Origin: Chryseobacterium sp. SN22
Lineage (GTDB): Bacteria; Bacteroidota; Bacteroidia; Flavobacteriales; Weeksellaceae
Reading direction: 5' to 3'
Assembly (NCBI RefSeq): GCF_008329705.1
Contig: NZ_VTSX01000002.1
Span: forward strand, 1 to 64,000
Length of the DNA: 64,000 bases
A program made the position numbers and the translations under genes. Of this stretch, positions 34,399 through 42,545 are shown one piece after another. The first letter of the stretch is position 1. Each line of letters begins with the position of its first letter. The notes below the pieces were generated by a model that did not search any database, was not told where the DNA came from, and worked only from the letters and a program-made list of their open reading frames with translations.

Positions 34399-34911
34399 TT
34401 ATTCCAGGTTTCCTAAGTAGAACAATCCCAGGCATTTCTGGTTTTCTTCAATGGTAAGGGATTCTTTAAGGTGGTCTACCAGCTTCGGGGAGCTCCAGTA
34501 ACAGCCGATTCCGTTAGCGGTGCAGGTAAGGTACATATTCTGGACAGCCATCGATACTGCGGCAATTTCTTCCCACTCCGGAACCATCCCGCTGAAATTC
34601 ACCACAATGGAAACCACAGCATCCGCTTTATTGATTTTGAAGCCAATATCGTTGTACTTTTTCTCTAAGAATACTTGTTCAGGCTGGGTAGCCTTGTAGA
34701 TGGCCTGCATTTCAGTGGCAAGCTTAGCCTTTTCTTCTCCTTTGAAGGTTTTGAAACGCCAAGGTTTGGTTCTTTTATGATTGGGAGCCAGAGTCGCCGA
34801 ATGTAAAATCTCATCCAGGATTTCCTGAGGAATTTCTGTATCCGTATAATCTTTCGGGAAAATACTTCTTCTTTGCTCTATGATTTCTTTTAAAACTTCT
34901 GCTTTATTCAT
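34399..34911 (-). CDS. Nitroreductase-family oxidoreductase
   Basis: A 170-residue FMN-dependent enzyme of the nitroreductase superfamily, short and similar in style to YdjA. The FMN-binding start is EIIEQRRSIFPKDYTDTEIP. LAPNHKRTKPWRF follows near 43-55. AAVSMAVQNMYLTCTANGIG and YWSSPKLVDH come near 117-148. The protein ends soon after LGLFYLGNLE, so it lacks the extra C-terminal helix of longer members. The physiological substrate is unknown. A TAATTTTG element ends immediately before the ATG, so the transcript is probably leaderless. Confidence 0.88.
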   Translation of the reverse strand: MNKAEVLKEIIEQRRSIFPKDYTDTEIPQEILDEILHSATLAPNHKRTKPWRFKTFKGEEKAKLATEMQAIYKATQPEQVFLEKKYNDIGFKINKADAVVSIVVNFSGMVPEWEEIAAVSMAVQNMYLTCTANGIGCYWSSPKLVDHLKESLTIEENQKCLGLFYLGNLE

Positions 34912-34915
34912 GCAA

Positions 34916-34923
34916 CAAAATTA
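34916..34923 (-). promoter_or_regulatory. -7 element for the nitroreductase gene
   Basis: The minus strand reads TAATTTTG and ends 4 bases before the ATG. Transcription would start at or very near the initiation codon. Confidence 0.55.
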
Positions 34924-35015
34924 CAAAAAAGATGGAAGCCCGAAACGGGATGAAGGAAGTTTAATGTTTTGCTGGATGATGATGCCGGAAGATGAGTGCC
35001 GGAAGCCATAAGCTA

Positions 35016-35465
35016 TTACAAAACCTCTACAATCTTCTGATGGATTTTATTCAAAGTAAATTCATCGCCGGGCTTCATGCCCATCATTTTTTTGGCCATC
35101 GGGCTTTCCGAGGAAATGGCATAGAACCGGTCGCCTTCAAAGAAAAATTCCCCTAAAGATACCGAAATATAAAACCGGGCTTTATTGGTGATCACCAGCG
35201 AACCCAGCTGCACCCTATCGGTAGAATTGTTCAGGACCTTGGCCATATTTCTCCTAAGGTCATGCAAAGCACCCAGCTGACGCTGCATCTGATAGATTTC
35301 TTCCTGCATTTCCTCTCTTATGCTGTCATATTTCGGGGTCTTTTTTATTTCGCGGCTTGCTTCAAGAGTAAACTCCATAAAATTTTTCAGCTTCTCAATT
35401 TTTCCGGCAATCACGTCTTTTACATAATTTCTTATGTTATTTTTCTCAAATACTATCTTCTCCAT
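35016..35465 (-). CDS. GreA/GreB-like transcription factor
   Basis: A 149-residue protein with an N-terminal coiled coil (to about residue 80) rich in Glu, Lys and Arg, and a C-terminal FKBP-like domain. The domain ends SPMAKKMMGMKPGDEFTLNK, as in GreA, GreB and Rnk-type secondary-channel factors. The acidic tip residues of true Gre factors are not obvious, so it may bind RNA polymerase with another effect. The length is close to GreA (about 158). It stands alone between the nitroreductase and the DUF805 gene. Confidence 0.7.
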   Translation of the reverse strand: MEKIVFEKNNIRNYVKDVIAGKIEKLKNFMEFTLEASREIKKTPKYDSIREEMQEEIYQMQRQLGALHDLRRNMAKVLNNSTDRVQLGSLVITNKARFYISVSLGEFFFEGDRFYAISSESPMAKKMMGMKPGDEFTLNKIHQKIVEVL

Positions 35466-35602
35466 GTATCGAATCTTTAATATAAAGATAATATTTTTTA
35501 AATAATCTCTATTCAGCTTAACATAAAATAACAGTTTGATTTATTTTTTCGATTTTTAAAAATTATTTCTACATTTACAGCCTTAATTATAAAACTAAAA
35601 TC

Positions 35603-35977
35603 ATGTTTAAAGCACCATTTTCCTTTGATGGAAGAATCAGAAGACTGGAGTACGGATTGTCTTATCTTATTTACCTTGTATTCGCCCTTCCTTTCAATAT
35701 TTATTTAAGAATGTCTGAAAATTCTTACGGCGGGCCTTCAGGAACCGTACTGGTGATCTTCTTTATCCTGCTTATTCCTTTCTTATGGTTTATGCTGGCG
35801 CAGGGCGCTAAAAGATGCCACGACCGCGGCAATTCCGGATGGTTTCAGCTGATTCCTTTCTATGGGCTGTGGATGCTGTTTGCAGACAGCGAAAACGGGC
35901 CCAATGAATACGGACCGAATCCGAAAGGCCAGGGAAATTACAATTCGATTAATGAAATCGGTAAAAAAGAAGCTTAA
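35603..35977 (+). CDS. DUF805-family membrane protein
   Basis: A 124-residue inner-membrane protein of the DUF805/YhaH type. The N-terminus MFKAPFSFDGRIRRLEYGLS is the family hallmark. Three hydrophobic helices lie near 20-36, 48-66 and 84-98, with the conserved QGAKRCHDRGNSGWF between the last two. It ends with a Gly/Asn-rich polar tail (GPNEYGPNPKGQGNYN). Function unknown. A bidirectional terminator follows. Confidence 0.9.
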   Translation: MFKAPFSFDGRIRRLEYGLSYLIYLVFALPFNIYLRMSENSYGGPSGTVLVIFFILLIPFLWFMLAQGAKRCHDRGNSGWFQLIPFYGLWMLFADSENGPNEYGPNPKGQGNYNSINEIGKKEA

Positions 35978-35978
35978 T

Positions 35979-36007
35979 AAAAAGCCTTGTCTGCGGACAA
36001 GGCTTTC
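35979..36007. terminator. Bidirectional terminator between the DUF805 and SRPBCC genes
   Basis: AAAGCCTTGTC and GACAAGGCTTT form an 11-bp stem around a TGCG loop, shared by converging genes. Confidence 0.9.
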
Positions 36008-36010
36008 GTT

Positions 36011-36544
36011 TTATTTTTCAGCTAATTCTTTCAGATTACTGAGACCTTCTTCGTAGGATTTTCCCATCTGGTAATCCATCATCGGCCTCAGGATCTTCAT
36101 CATGGCATCCTGCTCGGTATCCATGGTCCAGGTTACCTTCGTCGCATTTCCTTCCGGGGAAAGGATCATTTCGGACATTGCCTGTCCTTCAAACGGTTTT
36201 TTAAAAATCATTTCCGTTTTTTGCCTTTGGTACGGAACCAGTTCTTTGATTTCCTGGCAGCCCGCTCCTGCATCGTCATCTTTGCTTTCCCAGCAGTATT
36301 TATCTCCGACCTGTCCCGTCATTCCCGAATACACAAGCTTCATTCCGGGATCCAGTTTCATCCACGGATTCCATTGATTGAACGCTTTCATCGAACTGAT
36401 CTGCTGCCAGACTTTCTTCTGAGGTGCATTGATGACCATCGATTTTTCATAATGATAATTTTTACCGAAAGCCAGCATGGCAATGACGGCGTATAAGACA
36501 ATGAGAAGAATAACAGTACCGATAATTTTTAAGATGGTTTTCAT
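36011..36544 (-). CDS. SRPBCC-family (polyketide-cyclase-like) protein
   Basis: A 177-residue protein with an N-terminal membrane helix (about residues 7-27), then a START/Bet v1-like hydrophobic-cavity domain. The domain starts YEKSMVINAPQKKVWQQISS and continues NQWNPWMKLDPGMKLVYSG. The helix anchors the domain in the periplasm or membrane. Ligand unknown. It ends near the shared terminator. Confidence 0.85.
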   Translation of the reverse strand: MKTILKIIGTVILLIVLYAVIAMLAFGKNYHYEKSMVINAPQKKVWQQISSMKAFNQWNPWMKLDPGMKLVYSGMTGQVGDKYCWESKDDDAGAGCQEIKELVPYQRQKTEMIFKKPFEGQAMSEMILSPEGNATKVTWTMDTEQDAMMKILRPMMDYQMGKSYEEGLSNLKELAEK

Positions 36545-36755
36545 AGTTACAGTATTTTATAAGTTAATTTTTAGAAGAATTTGATCCGGATGCTGTCAAA
36601 TGTAATCAATTCCTGCACGTTACGGCTTTGCATATGACAAGATTATGCAATCCCGTCAATTTTGTCACATCATCCCGGTCAGGCACTATTTTTGAGCATT
36701 TTCGCTGTCGGTTCGGCAGAATCGTTACATTTACAGGAATTAAAAATTATCAGAA

Positions 36756-38789
36756 ATGAAGATCTTAACAGAAAAATTCAATACTCCATATCATTCGGCA
36801 CCCTTCGATCAGCTTAACAATGAAGATTACCTTCCTGCTTTTAAAGAACTGATTAAAAAGTCGGAAGAAGAAATTGATGCCATTGTCAACAATCCGGAAG
36901 TACCTACTTTTGAAAATGTAATTGAGGCACTGGCTTATTCGGGAGAGCAGCTGGATGTGGTTTCCAGCATATTCTTCAATCTGAATTCCGCAGAAACCAG
37001 CGATGAGCTGCAGAAAATCGCCCAGGAAGTTTCCCCGATCCTGACAGAATATTCTTCAAAAATTTCCCAGAACGAAGCTTTATTCAATAAGATTAAAAAA
37101 GTATACGACGAAAAGGAAAAATACAACCTCAACGGAGAACAGCAGATGCTTTTAAACGAAACTTACAAAGGTTTTGTAAGAAGCGGTGCCCTGCTGAATG
37201 AGGAAGACAAAGAAAAACTAAAGAAAATCAATATGGATTTATCTTTAAAGTCGCTCCAGTTCGGGCAAAATGTGCTGGCTTCGACGAATCATTATTTCAG
37301 GCACATTACCAATAAGGAAGACCTGGCAGGAATTCCGGAAGCGATCCTGGAACAATATGCCGAAGAAGCAAAAGAAAAAAACCTGGAAGGCTGGGTGGTA
37401 ACGCTTCAGTATCCGAGCTATATCCCATTCATGACGTATGCGGAAAACCGGTCGCTGAGAAAGGAACTGGCATTGGCCAACGGTAAAAAATCTTTTGACG
37501 GCGGCGAGTTCGACAATCAGAATTTAATTAAAGAACTGCTTTCACTGAAACAACAGAAAGCAGAACTTTTAGGTTATGAGAACTATGCAGAATATGTGTT
37601 GGAGGAGCGAATGGCCAAATCTCCGGCAAAAGTAATCGATTTCCTGAATGAACTTTTAACCAAAGCACAACCTTATGCAGCCAAAGAAATCGAAGAGTTA
37701 AAAGCATTGGCAAAAGCCGACGGGGTTGATGACATGCAGGCGTATGACCACGCTTTTTATGCGGAAAAGCTCCGTAAAGCGAAATATGATTTAAATGACG
37801 AAGAACTGAAACCTTACTTCCCGTTACATCAGGTTCAGGATGCCGTCTTCGGTTTGGCAGAACAGCTTTTCGGACTGACTTTCAGCGAAAGAAACGACAT
37901 TCCGAAATATCATGAAGAAGTAAAGGTATATGAAGTCCGGGAAACGGAAAGCCAGAAACCGGAAGCCTTTAAAGGATTGCTGTATGTAGACTATTTCCCT
38001 CGAAAAGGCAAAAGAGCCGGCGCCTGGATGACGAGCTATAAAAACCAGTACCGGAAAGGCGGTGAAAATTTGCGTCCGCATATCTCGATCGTCTGCAATT
38101 TCAGCAAACCCACAAAGGATACGCCAAGCCTGCTGACTTTCCAGGAAGTAACCACGCTGTTTCATGAATTCGGGCATGCGCTCCACGGGATGCTGGCCGA
38201 TACGCAATACCCTACTCTTTCCGGAACTTCGGTAAAATGGGATTTTGTGGAATTGCCGTCGCAGTTTCTGGAAAATTTCTGCTATGAGCCGGAATTCCTG
38301 AAAACGTTTGCCAAACATTATAAAACCGGGGAAGTTTTACCGGATGAAAAAATAGAAAAAATTTCCCAGTCGAAAAACTTCATGGAAGGCTATCAGACGC
38401 TGAGGCAGCTTGGTTTCGGATTACTGGATATGAATTACCATACGAAAGTCGGAGATCTGGAGCGTAAAAGCATAAAAGAGTTTGAAGATGAATATACGAA
38501 AGCGACCCAACTCTATCCTGCCAATCCCGAAACGGCGATGAGCCCGAGCTTCTCCCATATTTTCCAGGGCGGTTATTCTGCAGGATATTATTCTTACAAA
38601 TGGGCGGAAGTCCTGGATGCCGATGCCTTCCAGTATTTCAAGGAAAACGGAATCTTCAACCCGGAAATTGCCGCCAAATATAAAGTTCTGCTATCCTCCG
38701 GCGGCACCAAAGATCCGATGGAACTGTACAAAAGCTTCCGCGGAAGCGAGCCGAAAGTGGAGAGCCTGCTGAAGAGGGCGTTTGGATAA
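36756..38789 (+). CDS. M3-family zinc oligopeptidase
   Basis: A 677-residue peptidase of the thimet/Dcp family (M3A) that degrades peptides. The zinc motif is TLFHEFGHALHGM near residue 468, with the downstream Glu in VELPSQFLENF about 25 residues later. The typical NTPYHSAPFDQLNNEDYLPA N-terminus is present and no signal peptide is seen, so it should be cytoplasmic. The substrate class (dipeptidyl carboxypeptidase or oligopeptidase A) is not settled by sequence here. The length is normal. Confidence 0.93.
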   Translation: MKILTEKFNTPYHSAPFDQLNNEDYLPAFKELIKKSEEEIDAIVNNPEVPTFENVIEALAYSGEQLDVVSSIFFNLNSAETSDELQKIAQEVSPILTEYSSKISQNEALFNKIKKVYDEKEKYNLNGEQQMLLNETYKGFVRSGALLNEEDKEKLKKINMDLSLKSLQFGQNVLASTNHYFRHITNKEDLAGIPEAILEQYAEEAKEKNLEGWVVTLQYPSYIPFMTYAENRSLRKELALANGKKSFDGGEFDNQNLIKELLSLKQQKAELLGYENYAEYVLEERMAKSPAKVIDFLNELLTKAQPYAAKEIEELKALAKADGVDDMQAYDHAFYAEKLRKAKYDLNDEELKPYFPLHQVQDAVFGLAEQLFGLTFSERNDIPKYHEEVKVYEVRETESQKPEAFKGLLYVDYFPRKGKRAGAWMTSYKNQYRKGGENLRPHISIVCNFSKPTKDTPSLLTFQEVTTLFHEFGHALHGMLADTQYPTLSGTSVKWDFVELPSQFLENFCYEPEFLKTFAKHYKTGEVLPDEKIEKISQSKNFMEGYQTLRQLGFGLLDMNYHTKVGDLERKSIKEFEDEYTKATQLYPANPETAMSPSFSHIFQGGYSAGYYSYKWAEVLDADAFQYFKENGIFNPEIAAKYKVLLSSGGTKDPMELYKSFRGSEPKVESLLKRAFG

Positions 38790-38848
38790 AAATATTTTTA
38801 AACCATTAAGTAAATCAGCTTAATGGTTTTTTATTTTAAATTTGAATT

Positions 38849-39285
38849 ATGGAATTTATCAGAGATATTGTCTGCCAGGTGTATTTTGACGGAAAATCAT
38901 CCGAAAAAATATTTAATCTTTTAAATTTGTACTTGCCGAAACATGAGCCGTTAAATTTAGATTACACCTACAGACCGGATAGTGAGAAAGGCTTTGAAAG
39001 CAATAAAGAAATGATTGATTATTTTGTGGATACGGATCATGTAAATCAAACATTTTATTGGGGCCAATATGTTGATAATCCTGATAGAATCTGGTTGGCG
39101 CCAATATAACGGATGATAACAGAACCATATTCAGCCTGACAATTGACGGTACGATTGCGCTGGCTGAAATTTATTTACATGATTTAAAACAAAAAACAAA
39201 TTCCGATATCGGAGTTATCACTTTTGTGAATCCCGCAGAATATGATAGCGGGGCTGATTTTAAACGAAGATATCAGAGTTTTTGA
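38849..39285 (+). pseudogene. Hypothetical protein gene split by a frameshift
   Basis: The first frame gives 86 residues from MEFIRDIVCQVYFDGKSSE to NPDRIWLAPI and stops at 39109. The +1 frame is open across the stop and continues ANITDDNRTIFSLTIDGTIA to DFKRRYQSF, ending at 39285. It reads as the natural continuation (about 145 residues in all). One missing G in the TTGGCGCC at about 39099 would explain the break. It is either a true recent frameshift or a sequencing error. The family is not recognised; short acidic proteins of this style can be immunity proteins, but that is a guess. Confidence 0.7.
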
Positions 39286-39349
39286 ATTATTTAAATACCT
39301 CTTTTATCCGAATTTCTATTTTAATAAAAATCATAAAAACTAAATCAAT

Positions 39350-39415
39350 ATGTTCGATCTTTTCAGAAAAAAAGAAAATAAATTAAAACTTCAGATCAAA
39401 CGATGGAAAATATAA
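39350..39415 (+). other. Short ORF, possible truncated N-terminus
   Basis: A 21-codon frame beginning MFDLFRKKENKLKLQIKR overlaps the start of the GNAT gene by 13 bases. The MFDLFRKK start looks like the beginning of a longer protein, so this may be a remnant or a translated leader. No further evidence. Confidence 0.25.
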
Positions 39416-39894
39416 ACTTTTATGAAAAGCGTAACACCATTGAAATCATCCCCTTTTCCGATGATCTTCACGTTCATATAAGAATACTTAATTATGAATG
39501 GCTGGAAAAATATTTCCGCATCGAAGAAGGCGACCGCATTTCATTATCCGATCCGGGAAAGGAAATAATAAATAAGGGCGGATTTATCTTTTACGCAAAA
39601 CTTAATGGTGAAATCGTAGGTACTGCTTCCCTACTGAAAAAATCGGGCTCTGTTTTCGAACTCGGTAAAATGGCCGTCTCCGGAAAAGCACAGGGCCATG
39701 GCATCGGAACCGCTTTACTTGAATACTGCATCCGGTTTGCAGAAGAACAGTCCATCGAAAAACTGATTCTGTATTCCAATACGAAATTACAGTCTGCCAT
39801 ACATCTCTACAAAAAATACGGGTTCCGGGAAATCCCGCTCGAACCGGGTCTGTATGAGCGGGCAGATATCAAGATGGAGAAACTTTTAAATTGA
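39403..39894 (+). CDS. GNAT-family N-acetyltransferase
   Basis: A 163-residue acetyltransferase. The acetyl-CoA pyrophosphate loop is AVSGKAQGHGIGTALLEYCI near 92-111 (a Q/RxxGxG/A type loop). The following helix and strand (KLILYSNTKLQSAIHLYKKY) and the YGFREIPLEPG end are typical. The acceptor is unknown. It begins directly after the frameshifted gene and a short ORF and is followed 26 bases later by a TPR gene, so they may be cotranscribed. Confidence 0.9.
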   Translation: MENINFYEKRNTIEIIPFSDDLHVHIRILNYEWLEKYFRIEEGDRISLSDPGKEIINKGGFIFYAKLNGEIVGTASLLKKSGSVFELGKMAVSGKAQGHGIGTALLEYCIRFAEEQSIEKLILYSNTKLQSAIHLYKKYGFREIPLEPGLYERADIKMEKLLN

Positions 39895-39920
39895 GCCGTT
39901 TATATTTTATAATTTAAATC

Positions 39921-40304
39921 ATGAACACGATAAACCAAAGACTGGAAAACGTAAAAAAACTTCAGGCCAAACGATGGGAAAATGAAGACCACTGGGATGA
40001 GATCAACGATCTGCTGATCCAGGAACTGGACGATATTTTATCGGCAGAACCTGAGAATACCGCCGCTTTGATAAATATTGGGGCGGTATATTCGGATATG
40101 GGGGAAAACGAAAAAGCATTGGATTATTTACAGCACGCATTACAGCTTGGATCAATCGATAAAAACCTTTTTATCAATCTGGCCATCATCATGGTCTATA
40201 TGGAAATGCACCCTGAGGAATATCATGAGTATCTTGAAACAGCGGAACATTATTCGGAAGATCCGCTGACTTTCAAAGCGTATTTCGATCCGCAGTCTCA
40301 ATAA
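39921..40304 (+). CDS. Tetratricopeptide-repeat protein
   Basis: A 127-residue soluble protein. Residues about 48-80 match the TPR pattern (ENTAALINIGAVYSDMGENE, then KALDYLQHALQLGS), with a second weaker repeat after it. TPR domains bind other proteins; the partner is unknown. It has no signal peptide. It follows the GNAT gene by 26 bases. Confidence 0.8.
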   Translation: MNTINQRLENVKKLQAKRWENEDHWDEINDLLIQELDDILSAEPENTAALINIGAVYSDMGENEKALDYLQHALQLGSIDKNLFINLAIIMVYMEMHPEEYHEYLETAEHYSEDPLTFKAYFDPQSQ

Positions 40305-40440
40305 TCATTCACTTTAAAAAATTCTTTTCTGGTTGAAAACTCTTAAAAAAGCTGCGAAATTGTGAAAGCCAGTCATTACATCTGTTTTTTTCATTATCTT
40401 AGTAATGAATTAGCTGAAAAACAAGGCATCACATAACAAT

Positions 40441-41064
40441 ATGGCAGAAAAACTCTATTTCATTAAGACCAATCCGGTTGTGGCAAAAATCAATTTGTAC
40501 AACAAACTCTGCCGTGAAGAAGCGCAGGTGCTCCCCTTCTTAAAGGATGATAAGAAGACAAGCCTGGAACTGATCAAGAAGAAAGCACTGGATCATATCG
40601 ACCATCTTTCAAAAGAGGAACTGCAGGATCTTTTCAAATGGTTTAATACCGCGTGCCATTTCGATCCGGAAGAATTGAAAAACCGGCTGTTTACTCATGG
40701 CATAGATGTTTTTTATGAAATTCCGGGTTCTTTGGAAGTGCAGGAATTTCAGCAGATGCTGTCCGGTTATGAAAAATATTTCCGGAGCAGCCTCGGCTAC
40801 AAAGCGGATGCCGGAGCATTTAACCGGTTCGTGGTCTACGGAATCTTTTTTTCAGGTTTGGCCAATGAAAACAGCCAGACCAACTTTCATTTCGACTACC
40901 TTAAATCCAGCCATAAAGACCTTTACTCAATTGCCGAAGCAGCGATTCAGGAGAGAAAAGCAGATGAACTCCCATCACCGGAAATACATCACCATTTTTC
41001 CGAACTCTACGATAGCACCAAGTTTTACAAAGGAAATATTTTAATGCTAACTTATTTAGACTGA
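40441..41064 (+). CDS. Hypothetical cytoplasmic protein
   Basis: A 207-residue soluble, mostly helical protein beginning MAEKLYFIKTNPVVAKINLY. Noted segments are LSKEELQDLFKWFNTACHFD and the HHHFSELYDSTKFYKGNILM end. No signal peptide or membrane helix. I do not recognise a family. It lies directly upstream of the tyrS leader region but ends about 30 bases before that promoter element. Confidence 0.75.
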   Translation: MAEKLYFIKTNPVVAKINLYNKLCREEAQVLPFLKDDKKTSLELIKKKALDHIDHLSKEELQDLFKWFNTACHFDPEELKNRLFTHGIDVFYEIPGSLEVQEFQQMLSGYEKYFRSSLGYKADAGAFNRFVVYGIFFSGLANENSQTNFHFDYLKSSHKDLYSIAEAAIQERKADELPSPEIHHHFSELYDSTKFYKGNILMLTYLD

Positions 41065-41095
41065 ATATTTTTTTTACAGAATTAATAAAAACTTC

Positions 41096-41103
41096 TATAT
41101 TTG
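41096..41103 (+). promoter_or_regulatory. -7 element of the tyrS leader transcript
   Basis: TATATTTG matches TAnnTTTG and ends 5 bases before the leader peptide ATG at 41109. The transcript would therefore begin at or next to that ATG, making the leader peptide practically leaderless. No TTG -33 element is seen at standard spacing. Confidence 0.6.
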
Positions 41104-41108
41104 CAGCA

Positions 41109-41192
41109 ATGAAGCAACTCAACAACATCTTGCGATTGCCTTTTTTCAGCAATTATTATTACCCGGCCTATGGTTCGGGAAAGCTTCTGTAA
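41109..41192 (+). CDS. tyrS leader peptide (27 codons, Tyr-rich)
   Basis: A 27-codon ORF starts five bases after the -7 element. The peptide begins MKQLNNILRLPFFSN, continues YYYPAYGSGKLL and stops at 41192. Codons 16-18 are TAT TAT TAC and codon 21 is TAT, preceded by two Phe codons. Four Tyr in six codons upstream of a tyrosyl-tRNA synthetase is the hallmark of a leader whose ribosome stalls when charged tRNA-Tyr is scarce. GGTTCGGG (41172-41179) immediately downstream of the Tyr codons can pair with the 5' arm of the terminator at 41230. The function is inference from arrangement. Confidence 0.7.
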   Translation: MKQLNNILRLPFFSNYYYPAYGSGKLL

Positions 41193-41229
41193 ATTTATTT
41201 CAGTAAAAAATTCAACTAAAATAATAAGG

Positions 41230-41256
41230 AACCCGGACCATTCGTCCGGGTTTTCA
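41230..41256 (+). terminator. Attenuator hairpin before tyrS
   Basis: AACCCGGAC and GTCCGGGTT form a perfect 9-bp GC-rich stem around CATTC, followed by TTCATGTTT. The T-run is short. It lies about 20 bases before the tyrS ATG and 38 bases after the leader stop, so it would end most leader transcripts. The 5' arm CCCGGACC (41232-41239) is complementary to leader bases 41172-41179 with one G-U pair. Confidence 0.75.
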
Positions 41257-41275
41257 TGTTTAAAATTCAGGAAAA

Positions 41276-42475
41276 ATGATCAGTACATTAAAGGAAAACG
41301 CAGAAATCATTCTGCCCGAAAACGGTCTGGAAGAAAAATTAGCACAGGCTGAAAGAGAAAACAGGAAGCTTATCATCAAATTGGGCTTCGATCCCACCGC
41401 TCCGGATCTGCATCTTGGGCACGCCGTCGTATTGAAAAAGCTGAAACAGTTTCAGGAACTAGGCCATCAGGTCGTGATCGTGGTCGGAAGCTTTACGGCA
41501 AGAATAGGAGATCCAACCGGGAAAAACAAGGCCCGCCGGCCTTTGACCGCTGAGGAAGTCCGGCATAATGCGGAAACCTACATCAGCCAGCTTTCCAAAG
41601 TGATCGACGTTGAGAAAACAAAAATTGTTTTTAATTCAGAATGGCTGGATGCATTGCCATTTTCCGACATCATTCAGCTGATGTCTAAAGTCACCGTTGC
41701 TCAGCTGATGCACCGTAACGATTTCAGTAAAAGGTTTGCCGGAAATACCCCGATTGCCATGCACGAACTCGTATACCCTATTCTACAGGGATTCGATTCT
41801 GTGCAGATCGGCTGCGATATCGAAATGGGCGGAACCGATCAGCTTTTCAACTGCACGATGGGAAGGCAGCTGCAGGAAAGCCACGGGAAACCGCCGCAAA
41901 CCGTGATGTGCATGCCGCTGCTGAAAGGGCTGGACGGAACGGAGAAGATGAGCAAATCGCTGAACAACATCATCGGCTTAACCGACGAACCGAATGAGAT
42001 GTTCGGAAAAACCATGTCCATTCCCGATTCTTTAATCGATGAGTTTATTGATCTAACCACCGACTTTTCTCATGACGAAAAAGAAGAACTGAAACAGAGG
42101 ATCAGCAACGGGGAAAATCCAATGAATATCAAGAAGCTCATTGCCGGAAATATTGTGCAGCAATACCATCATCCGGAAGCAGCAGAGAATGCCGACCGGT
42201 TTTTCAAGAGCCAGTTTCAGAATAAAAATCCCGAAGAAAAGGCTTTTGAGCCGGTCTTCATCGATTCCCTTTTTCCAGCCCAGAACACAATAAGCCTGGT
42301 GGAATTATGCCATCGGCTGAAAGACAAGGAAAGCAAATCTTTTGTCCGAAGACTGATCGAAAACGGAGGTGTAAAAATCGATACTGTTATCAAGACGGAT
42401 CCTCAGGAAGAAATCGAATTGCGGGAAGGAACAAAAATCAAAATCGGAAAAAGAAGTTTTTTTGAACTTTTATAA
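41276..42475 (+). CDS. tyrS: Tyrosyl-tRNA synthetase
   Basis: It charges tRNA-Tyr. The 399-residue class Ic enzyme has the HIGH-type motif HLGHAVVLKKL (residues 46-56) and the GFDPTAPDLHLGH segment, which is closest to the TyrRS group lacking the classical N-terminus. KMSKS is present as GTEKMSKSLNNIIG near 225. A C-terminal S4-like RNA-binding domain follows (SFVRRLIENGGVKI). Expression is probably controlled by the Tyr-codon leader peptide and attenuator upstream. Confidence 0.96.
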   Translation: MISTLKENAEIILPENGLEEKLAQAERENRKLIIKLGFDPTAPDLHLGHAVVLKKLKQFQELGHQVVIVVGSFTARIGDPTGKNKARRPLTAEEVRHNAETYISQLSKVIDVEKTKIVFNSEWLDALPFSDIIQLMSKVTVAQLMHRNDFSKRFAGNTPIAMHELVYPILQGFDSVQIGCDIEMGGTDQLFNCTMGRQLQESHGKPPQTVMCMPLLKGLDGTEKMSKSLNNIIGLTDEPNEMFGKTMSIPDSLIDEFIDLTTDFSHDEKEELKQRISNGENPMNIKKLIAGNIVQQYHHPEAAENADRFFKSQFQNKNPEEKAFEPVFIDSLFPAQNTISLVELCHRLKDKESKSFVRRLIENGGVKIDTVIKTDPQEEIELREGTKIKIGKRSFFELL

Positions 42476-42545
42476 ATCCCGGATTTTCACATACAATTTT
42501 TTGATATATTCGTCAGGTTAAAAAATAGATTTAAAAACACAGAAC

